From contig JAETOP010000029.1 of the NCBI GenBank assembly GCA_021771675.1, positions 1-33,667 on the forward strand: a stretch of 33,667 nucleotides of DNA. Direction: 5' to 3'. The translations under genes were made by a program, and so were the position numbers. This DNA comes from Oscillospiraceae bacterium. Lineage in GTDB: Bacteria > Bacillota_A > Clostridia > Oscillospirales > Oscillospiraceae. This document shows, in pieces, positions 1 to 6,120 of the stretch. Numbering within the stretch: the stretch's first letter is position 1; every line of letters begins with the position of its first letter. Below the pieces are notes generated by a model. That model was not told the DNA's origin. It saw nothing but the letters and a program-made list of their open reading frames with translations, and ran no database searches.

Positions 1-108
1 CAAAGTCCCCCAAAAGGCGGAATACTTTGTGTATTTCCCTTTTTCCAAACTGAAGAGTGGGTACAAAAGATCCGCCGAAACCCGCAGCTCCTATTGTGCG
101 GTGTTGCC
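1..108. other. No gene seen downstream of the VWA gene
   Basis: This stretch lies downstream of the minus-strand VWA gene. I see no credible coding frame. A 6-bp inverted repeat (CAAAGT/ACTTTG, about 2-29) is too weak to call a terminator. It may belong to a feature beyond the left edge. Confidence 0.4.
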
Positions 109-1389
109 TTAAGAAAGCTGCGCCAGCTTCCGCCCTGCCGCCGCCAGCTCCCGCAGGGTGCTGCAGCTGAGCATGGGCACCAGAGCCGCCATAACCTGGA
201 CGCTTCTGAGATACTGCCACTTCGCCTCCGGGATGGGATTCAGCCAGATTACCCTGGCCGCCTGGCGCTTGGCCTCCAGCACCGCCTGAACGGCTCTGGG
301 CTGGTCGATGGTCTTGGTATCCGAAAGGATAATCAGCGTGGTTCCCGCCCCCAGGACTGCCGGGCGGCGGGAGCAGATTTCTTCCAGCGCAGTGCCCAGG
401 TCGGTACCCCGGCCATAGATGCCGGACTTCCGGACAAAGCTGCGGAAAGAGTCCATGTTGTGCAGCTGAAAGGCACCCGCCTCCACCAGCCCCTCGGAAA
501 ACAGGAAGGTCTGGGAATTCTCCGAAACCTGGTTTAGAGACTGGATGAACCGGAGGGCAAATTCCGAAAACTGCACCATAGAGCCAGACACATCGCAGAG
601 AATCACCAGCTTTTTCCGGTGTTCCCGCTTTTTCCGGTAACGCAGCCGCTGGAAGGTTCCGCCGGTCTCCAGCCCTCTGCGGATGGTGGAGCGGAAGTCC
701 AGCTTTCCCCCGTGGGCCCCCGCTTTGCGCTTAGAGGACAGTTCTCCGTTGATCTGCTTGGCAATTCCCTGGATGATGGAAATGGCCTTGGGAATCTCGG
801 AGTCCTGAAACTCCCCCAACTCCCGGTAGAGAATCCCCACCTCCGGGTCGGTTGCCATACAGTTCTCCCCAGCGTTTTCCATCAGCAGCTGCTGCTCCAA
901 AATGGTTTTGGCAAAGACGGAGTGGATGAACTCGCTGTAGAGCCCCGGGTTGCGCTCCATATTGTTCTTGTAGCGCTGAGCAAAGTCCTTTAGCCGTTGT
1001 CTCGCCTCCTCGGGCATGGTGACATAGGTGTCCCGCTGCTGCTGGGAGAGCCTGGCCTGCTGGCCCACCTGCTCCAGCTCCGCCTCCGCCTCCCGGCGGC
1101 GGCGCTGGCGCTCCTGCTCCTTTTCCTGCTGCTGCTTGGCCTGCTGCCGCATCCGCTCCTCCGAGAGGAAGAAGCCGTCGAACACGGCATCAAAGCTCAG
1201 CTGCTCCTCCCGGCTGCTGGCATAGACGGTGCGCAAAGCGGTTTTCACCGTCTCCCGATCCGCCAGCCCCAGGGCCGCAAGCACCCGCGCGGCGTCGCCG
1301 GTTTCTCTGGGGCCCACATTCAGCCCCTTCAGCCGCAGCAGGCGGGAAAAGGCGGAGAGCTTTTCCAGATAGACCCCCGGCTCAACCAT
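109..1389 (-). CDS. CoxE-like von Willebrand factor A domain protein
   Basis: The protein has 426 residues. Residues 84-118 are a Gln/Glu/Arg-rich coiled coil. The C-terminal half is a VWA domain with an intact MIDAS motif, D266-V-S268-G-S270, followed by 'GRGTDLG' near 326-332 and an Asp near 357. CoxE-family VWA proteins work with a partner MoxR ATPase to remodel or insert metals into client enzymes; the client here is unknown. The start was set at 1389, where AGGAG stands 7 nt upstream. An in-frame ATG at 1422 has its GGAGG directly abutting it, too close to work. The gene overlaps the MoxR gene by 8 bp, so translation is probably coupled. The function assignment is by family only. Confidence 0.85.
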   Translation of the reverse strand: MVEPGVYLEKLSAFSRLLRLKGLNVGPRETGDAARVLAALGLADRETVKTALRTVYASSREEQLSFDAVFDGFFLSEERMRQQAKQQQEKEQERQRRRREAEAELEQVGQQARLSQQQRDTYVTMPEEARQRLKDFAQRYKNNMERNPGLYSEFIHSVFAKTILEQQLLMENAGENCMATDPEVGILYRELGEFQDSEIPKAISIIQGIAKQINGELSSKRKAGAHGGKLDFRSTIRRGLETGGTFQRLRYRKKREHRKKLVILCDVSGSMVQFSEFALRFIQSLNQVSENSQTFLFSEGLVEAGAFQLHNMDSFRSFVRKSGIYGRGTDLGTALEEICSRRPAVLGAGTTLIILSDTKTIDQPRAVQAVLEAKRQAARVIWLNPIPEAKWQYLRSVQVMAALVPMLSCSTLRELAAAGRKLAQLS

Positions 1390-2275
1390 GGCTGTGCTCC
1401 TGGCAATGGCCGCAGTGACCATCCTCCGCCTGGGGCTCCTCCCCTGCCAGAGTTTCCAAATCCTCGTTGTTTTTCAGTACGAATCCGGCGGTCTGCCGCA
1501 GCACATCCGGCGTCAGCTCCCGCATCCCCAGGGCATCCAGCGCCGCCGCCCAGTCCAATGTCTCGGCGATGGAGGGCTTTTTCAGGATCGACTCGCTGCT
1601 GCGCAGCTTCTGAACCGCCAGCGCCACCTGGGCGCAGAGCCGGTCATCCACATGGGGCAGCTTTCTGCGAAGGATGCGCAGCTCCTTATCCATATCAGGG
1701 TAATCTATGTGCAGATAGGCGCACCGGCGGCGCAGGGCCTCGGAAAGTGGCCTTGCCCGGTTGGAGGTGAGCACCACGAAGGGCACTGATTTCGCCCGGA
1801 TGGTTCCAATCTCCGGCACGGTGACCTGCTGCTCCGACAGCAGCTCCAGCAGGAAGGCCTCGAATTCCTCATCTGCCTTGTCGATCTCGTCGATGAGAAG
1901 CACCACCGGCTTTTCGGAACGGATGGATTTCAGCAAAGGCCGCTCCAACAGATACTCGTCGGAGAATAGCTCCCGGGTCAGACTGTCGGCGGAGACAGTA
2001 TTCATGTTCACCTGGATGGCCAGCAGCTGCTTCTGATAGTTCCACTCATAGAGGGCCTTGCTTTCGTCCAATCCCTCATAGCATTGCAGCCGCACCAGCT
2101 CCCGGCCCAGGGCGGCGGCCATGACCTTGGCCACCTCGGTTTTGCCCACCCCGGCGGCGCCCTCAATGAGCAGGGGGCGGCCCAGGGTCAGGGACACATA
2201 GAGCACCGTGGCCAGCACATCGTCATAGACATAACCGGCTTCGTCCAATTTTTCTTTCAATTCTTCTAACGTCAT
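1382..2275 (-). CDS. MoxR/CoxD-family AAA+ ATPase
   Basis: The 297-residue AAA+ ATPase has Walker A 'GAAGVGKT' at residues 39-46, Walker B 'VVLLIDEID' ending near 132 and a 'TSN' sensor-1 motif. Its length and architecture match CoxD/MoxR chaperones, which use ATP to remodel a client together with a VWA partner; that partner is the next gene. The last residues, 'GHCGHCQEHSHG', form a Cys/His-rich tail that could bind metal, which is inference. The ribosome site GGAG overlaps the TAA of the upstream HAD gene and stands 7 nt from the ATG. HAD, MoxR and VWA therefore read as one operon. No CO-dehydrogenase or other obvious client lies in the window. Confidence 0.88.
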   Translation of the reverse strand: MTLEELKEKLDEAGYVYDDVLATVLYVSLTLGRPLLIEGAAGVGKTEVAKVMAAALGRELVRLQCYEGLDESKALYEWNYQKQLLAIQVNMNTVSADSLTRELFSDEYLLERPLLKSIRSEKPVVLLIDEIDKADEEFEAFLLELLSEQQVTVPEIGTIRAKSVPFVVLTSNRARPLSEALRRRCAYLHIDYPDMDKELRILRRKLPHVDDRLCAQVALAVQKLRSSESILKKPSIAETLDWAAALDALGMRELTPDVLRQTAGFVLKNNEDLETLAGEEPQAEDGHCGHCQEHSHG

Positions 2276-2279
2276 ATTG

Positions 2280-2897
2280 TTACTCCTTACACCGAATTCC
2301 CGCCCGAATCAGCTCCCGCCGAAGCCGTTTTACATCCCCATAAAACACACTGCCTCCCATGCCGGTTTGAATCGCCCCCTCCACATTCTGGGGGGAGTCG
2401 TCAATAAACCAGCACTGCCCGGGGTTGAGGCCGAATTTCTCATACAGCCGCTCAAATATCTCGTGGGAGGGCTTCAACAGTTTTTCCTCAGCGGAAACCA
2501 TCAGCTTGTCAAAGCACTCCGACCCGGGAATCCGGGGGAAATACTCCCGCAGAGCAAGGCTGGCATTGGAGAGCAGATAGATGTGATAGCCCGCCTGCTT
2601 CAGCTCCCGCACCAGCCCCGCCATCTCCGGCATGGGGGAAAGATGCCTTCTGTGCCAGCCATAAACCAGCGTTTTCACCGGCTGATGCAGGCGCTCCGGG
2701 ATTCTGGCGCACACCGCCCGCACCAGCTCCTCCTCCGAGAGAATGCCCCGGTCCTGCTGAATCCATTCCACACTTTTAAACAGCTCCCGGTTCAGGATTT
2801 CCATATCCTGCCGAGATAGCTCATATTGCCGGAGCATGTCCTCCGGATTCCACCGGATCAATACCCCGCCCATGTCGAATACAATGCTGGAAATCAT
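2280..2897 (-). CDS. HAD-superfamily hydrolase (subfamily IA)
   Basis: The protein has 205 residues. HAD motif I is 'FDMGGVL' at residues 7-13, motif II is 'LLSNAS', Lys is in 'KLLKPS' and motif IV is 'WFIDDSP'. The second motif-I acid is Gly instead of Asp (D-M-G), as in the YihX-like sugar-phosphate phosphatase group, so a small phosphorylated metabolite is the likely substrate. The cap is the short helical type. An upstream in-frame TTG at 2903 exists, but GAGG sits 7 nt before the ATG at 2897, so that ATG is preferred. It is first in an operon with the MoxR and VWA genes. The link to their job is unclear and it may be a passenger. Confidence 0.85.
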   Translation of the reverse strand: MISSIVFDMGGVLIRWNPEDMLRQYELSRQDMEILNRELFKSVEWIQQDRGILSEEELVRAVCARIPERLHQPVKTLVYGWHRRHLSPMPEMAGLVRELKQAGYHIYLLSNASLALREYFPRIPGSECFDKLMVSAEEKLLKPSHEIFERLYEKFGLNPGQCWFIDDSPQNVEGAIQTGMGGSVFYGDVKRLRRELIRAGIRCKE

Positions 2898-3016
2898 GGT
2901 CAAACCTCATTTCTATAATCGGTTCAGAAATTATTTCAAGAAAAGCCCGCCAATCCCTGCCAGGCTTTTGGGCTGCGTACATTTTATCTTATCATATCTT
3001 TCCTGAAAAAACAACA

Positions 3017-3038
3017 AAAAGCTCCCGAAGGAGCTTTT
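3017..3038 (-). terminator. Rho-independent terminator, copy 1 (UUCG loop)
   Basis: A 9-bp stem, AAAAGCTCC/GGAGCTTTT, closes a CTTCGG-type tetraloop. Read on the minus strand it is followed by TTTTTGTTGTTTTTT. It is identical in stem and loop to the terminator 228 bp away at 3245-3266. Confidence 0.75.
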
Positions 3039-3244
3039 GCAGCGTGTCGAAAAAGGCCTCGCAGAGTTCGCCGCCGCAGCGGCGAATAAAATCAGGATCA
3101 TTTTCCGCCGCGACATGTGCGTGGCAGAAAATACATTCCAGGCTGCGTGTGTGCGAGTTGTGCGCCACAAGCGCACAAGGAGTGCGCTAAGCAGACTGCA
3201 ACCCTTCCGTCGGAAAGCCCCAGAAGGGATTTTCGACGGCCTGA
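3039..3244. repeat. Non-coding interspersed repeat module between duplicated terminators
   Basis: About 206 bp lies between two identical hairpins. It is bounded by the inverted pair GTCGAAAA (3046-3053) and TTTTCGAC (3230-3237), and carries an internal 8-bp hairpin TTGTGCGC/GCGCACAA at 3158-3178. An 81-codon minus-strand frame crosses it but lacks a ribosome site and runs through the terminator, so I do not call it a gene. The structure fits a small mobile palindromic element or a segmental duplication. Which one cannot be settled from one copy. Confidence 0.5.
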
Positions 3245-3266
3245 AAAAGCTCCCGAAGGAGCTTTT
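3245..3266 (-). terminator. Rho-independent terminator, copy 2, of the LRR lipoprotein gene
   Basis: The same 9-bp stem and TTCG loop as at 3017-3038, starting 8 nt after the lipoprotein stop codon and followed on the minus strand by TTTTTC. It is well placed to end that transcript. Confidence 0.8.
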
Positions 3267-3274
3267 GTTGGTTA

Positions 3275-4750
3275 TCAGTAAAGGGTGTTGGAGGGATTGG
3301 GGTAGCCAAACTTCTCTTTCAGCAGGGCATAGTATTCGTTGGGGTCGCCATTTTGCTCATAGCGCCAGGGATAGCCGTAGGGATTGTCATCCGCAGCGTC
3401 TCCGGTGTGCTGTACCAGGCAGTCGGGATGGAGCTCGTCAAACCGGGAGCGTTCCTCCTCCCCGGTCTGGGAGCGGGCATCCACCAAAACCTGTAAATTC
3501 AGTCCATCCAGCGGGGACAAATCAGAGACCTTGGTATAGGCGATGTTCAGCCGCTGGAGGCTCTGGCAGTTGGACAGGGGCGAAATGTCCGTCACATAGC
3601 CGCAGTAGGTCAGCTCCAGAAATTCCAGGTTCTGACATCCGGCCAGAGGGCTCAGATCGGAAATCATGGAGCCGGAGAGGATCGCCGCCCGAAGCTTGGG
3701 CATTCCCGCAATGAAATCGCACTGTTTCAGCACTTCATTGTGACCAAAATCCAGGAACTCCGCATCCTCGCAGTAAATCAGATTTGCGCTGTTGTAATCA
3801 TACAGTCCGTATACATGGCGGATTACCGTCCGATCCGTCAGGCAGCCGCCCTCGCCAAACCACACCCGCCAGACCACCTTAGTGGTTCCCCGGAATTCCT
3901 CCCGAACCTCCGCCAGCTCCTCGTTGGAGAATCGGCAATTGTCCAGCAGCAGGCGCTTGCAGCCCCGCATCACCGTCAGGGCCGTCCGCAGGGTATCCAG
4001 CGCTCCAGGCTGGTTGCCAATGGCTTTATTGGCATAGCTCACTTCCCCATCGGTGGTAGAGACTTGCTGGCCGAACAGGTCGAAGGAGAAATGCAGCAAT
4101 GCCTCGGGGACATATTCCTGCAGTCGGGCCGCCTGTTCCAATGTGTAAGCCGTAGTATCATCCCCGGCCATCAGTTCAATCTGCCGCAGATTGGGCAGCT
4201 CGGACAGCAGAGCGGCGGAGGACAGCACCGTCTCCGGCTCCAGGCCGGAAAGGTCCAGTTCCGAGGTATTCTCATCGCAGAGAATGCCGCAGAAATCCAC
4301 GCCGCACTCGATTTGCACATTGGGGTACTCCTGCCGCAGAAGCCTGACCTGCTCCGGCGACAAGGCCGCCTGCTGAATGGACACCTTTTGGAGCTTGGTC
4401 AGATAACGCAGATTCTGACGCAGAATGTCATAGTCAAAATCCCCGGGATTTAAGTCTAAAGCCTCTGCGTCCGGGTCGGCTCCCGTGCTTCCCAGCCGCA
4501 CCAGGTAGCGAACCTTCACCTGGGGATTCCGGGCAGCATAGGCACGGATGGCGTCATAGCATTCGCTTCCGGTGAAATCCGCCTCCACCAAATCGGGATA
4601 GTTCTGCTCCAATTCCAGCAGCGTCTGCTCTGTCACCATCATATTTACCCGCTCCACCTTGGGCTGGGTGGGTTCCGGCATCACCTGAGCGCATCCGCAA
4701 AGAAACAGCGCCAGCAGCGCTGCCAGGGCGGTTTTTGCAACCAATTTCAT
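3275..4750 (-). CDS. Leucine-rich-repeat surface lipoprotein
   Basis: The 491-residue precursor has a lipoprotein signal: 'MKLVAK', a hydrophobic stretch, then lipobox L-C-G-C with the modified Cys at 20. It is therefore probably anchored on the outer face of the membrane. Degenerate leucine-rich repeats are scattered along the chain and clearest at residues 350-422, with internalin-like phrases 'ISDLSPLAGC', 'VTDISPLSNC' and 'VSDLSPLDGL'. LRR surfaces bind proteins or glycans; the ligand is unknown. An upstream ATG at 4795 would add 15 residues before the signal peptide and lacks a ribosome site. The ATG at 4750 has GGAGG upstream. It is monocistronic, with its own promoter and terminator. 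Confidence 0.85.
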   Translation of the reverse strand: MKLVAKTALAALLALFLCGCAQVMPEPTQPKVERVNMMVTEQTLLELEQNYPDLVEADFTGSECYDAIRAYAARNPQVKVRYLVRLGSTGADPDAEALDLNPGDFDYDILRQNLRYLTKLQKVSIQQAALSPEQVRLLRQEYPNVQIECGVDFCGILCDENTSELDLSGLEPETVLSSAALLSELPNLRQIELMAGDDTTAYTLEQAARLQEYVPEALLHFSFDLFGQQVSTTDGEVSYANKAIGNQPGALDTLRTALTVMRGCKRLLLDNCRFSNEELAEVREEFRGTTKVVWRVWFGEGGCLTDRTVIRHVYGLYDYNSANLIYCEDAEFLDFGHNEVLKQCDFIAGMPKLRAAILSGSMISDLSPLAGCQNLEFLELTYCGYVTDISPLSNCQSLQRLNIAYTKVSDLSPLDGLNLQVLVDARSQTGEEERSRFDELHPDCLVQHTGDAADDNPYGYPWRYEQNGDPNEYYALLKEKFGYPNPSNTLY

Positions 4751-4783
4751 TCCTTTTGGCCTCCATCCATTGCATGTCCCTAT

Positions 4784-4811
4784 AGTATACCACATATTTC
4801 CAAAAAAACAA
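4784..4811 (-). promoter_or_regulatory. Probable sigma-A promoter of the LRR lipoprotein gene
   Basis: On the minus strand TTGTTT and TATACT are separated by 16 bp, and TG one base before the -10 gives an extended -10 element. The -35 is poor and overlaps the T-tract of the upstream operon's terminator. Confidence 0.5.
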
Positions 4812-4846
4812 CGCCAAACATCGCCCCGGCAAATGCCGGGGCGATG
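4802..4846 (-). terminator. Terminator of the ABC export operon
   Basis: A 12-bp perfect stem, CATCGCCCCGGC/GCCGGGGCGATG with a 4-nt loop (4819-4846), begins 5 nt after the permease stop. Read on the minus strand it is followed by TTTGGCGTTGTTTTTTT. Confidence 0.85.
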
Positions 4847-4851
4847 AAGGA

Positions 4852-6105
4852 TTATACCCTGCGAAGGGCTTCGATGGGATTCAGGTTGGCCGCCTGGGTG
4901 GCAGGGAGCAAGCCGAACACCACGCCGATGAGGGTGGAGAAGGCCACGCTGATGCCAATGGCGGGAACGCTGATGGCCACAGGAATCTCCATCATCCGGG
5001 AAATCAGCTCCGCCATGCCGATGCCGGTGGCCACGCCGATGATGCCGCCCAGGCTGGTGAGCACGGCGGCCTCGGTGAGAAACTGCATCAGAATCCGCCG
5101 CTTTTTTGCGCCAATAGCCTTTTTCAGTCCGATTTCAGCCGTCCGCTCGGTGACGGACACCAGCATAATGTTCATCACGCCGATGCCGCCCACCAGCAGC
5201 GAGATGCTGGCGATCCAAATCAGCTGGGTGTTGGTGGCCTGGCTCATTTTCTGAAGCTGCTGCGCCTGTTCCAGCATATCCTGGCTGCGGTAATCGAATT
5301 CACCACGATCACCCACAAACTGCCGCTCCGTCAGAATATCCGCGGCGCTCTGGCCCACGGTGGTCATCACGTCGGTATTTTCCACCTTGATGGCCACATT
5401 CTGGGGCTCATCAAACTGATAGGCCACCGGCCACACCGCGTCCGGGATGAAGATGGCTCCTCCGGAGTTCCCGGAATACATGTGGTAATCGCTTATGGAA
5501 TTGATGGTGGGCGTGAACTCCTGGGACATGGCCACAACACCAATGATCGTAAACACATCTCCCTGAATTTCGATGGACTCTCCAATGGGATCGCCGCCGG
5601 AGAACAGCCCGGATATGGCATTGGCATCCACAATGGCCACCTTGCGGAAATTCTGATAGTCCGCCTGGGTAAAGCCCCGGCCGGAGCGGATCTGATAGCC
5701 ATAAGCCGCGAAATAGTTGCTGTCCACCCCATACATGCTGCCGCTGAAGGACGTGTTTTTGTAATAAACATTTTCAGAATAGTCCCGGGAGCGGTAGAGG
5801 GACACCTTCTGGGCCCCCGGAATGGCCTCCAAATCCTGGCGGGTGGATTCCGAAATGGGGCGAACCCCGGGAGGGACTGCATTCCAGGACAGATCATAGG
5901 GATAGCCGCTCTGGTTCAGCTGCACCGTGACCACATTGTTGCCCGCACCGATCAGATTTTCCTTAATCTGCTCGTTGGTGCCCTTGATGGTGGAGACAAT
6001 GGTGATGATGGCAGCGATACCGATGATGATGCCCAGCATGGTCAGGATGCTTCGCATCTTGTGGCTCCAGACACCCTGAAAGGCCAGACGTACATTCTCA
6101 AACAT
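4852..6105 (-). CDS. MacB/FtsX-type ABC transporter permease
   Basis: This 417-residue integral membrane protein has the MacB layout. There is a short N-terminal cytoplasmic segment and a transmembrane helix at about 19-42 ('SILTMLGIIIGIAAIITIV'). An extracellular MacB core domain of about 240 residues follows, then an FtsX domain with three helices between about 290 and 410, ending 'LNPIEALRRV'. These permeases act as mechanotransducers: ATP hydrolysis in the cytoplasm drives motions of the outside domain that push substrates onward, often peptides or antibiotics. It is the last gene of the operon, 15 nt after the SH3b adaptor. The start has GGGAGGGAG upstream. The substrate cannot be read from sequence. 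Confidence 0.92.
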   Translation of the reverse strand: MFENVRLAFQGVWSHKMRSILTMLGIIIGIAAIITIVSTIKGTNEQIKENLIGAGNNVVTVQLNQSGYPYDLSWNAVPPGVRPISESTRQDLEAIPGAQKVSLYRSRDYSENVYYKNTSFSGSMYGVDSNYFAAYGYQIRSGRGFTQADYQNFRKVAIVDANAISGLFSGGDPIGESIEIQGDVFTIIGVVAMSQEFTPTINSISDYHMYSGNSGGAIFIPDAVWPVAYQFDEPQNVAIKVENTDVMTTVGQSAADILTERQFVGDRGEFDYRSQDMLEQAQQLQKMSQATNTQLIWIASISLLVGGIGVMNIMLVSVTERTAEIGLKKAIGAKKRRILMQFLTEAAVLTSLGGIIGVATGIGMAELISRMMEIPVAISVPAIGISVAFSTLIGVVFGLLPATQAANLNPIEALRRV

Positions 6106-6120
6106 GCTTCTCCCTCCCCA

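Noticed and set aside
2931..3176. An 81-codon minus-strand frame in the gap before the HAD gene
   Set aside because: No ribosome site, runs through the terminator hairpin, and lies within repeat DNA.
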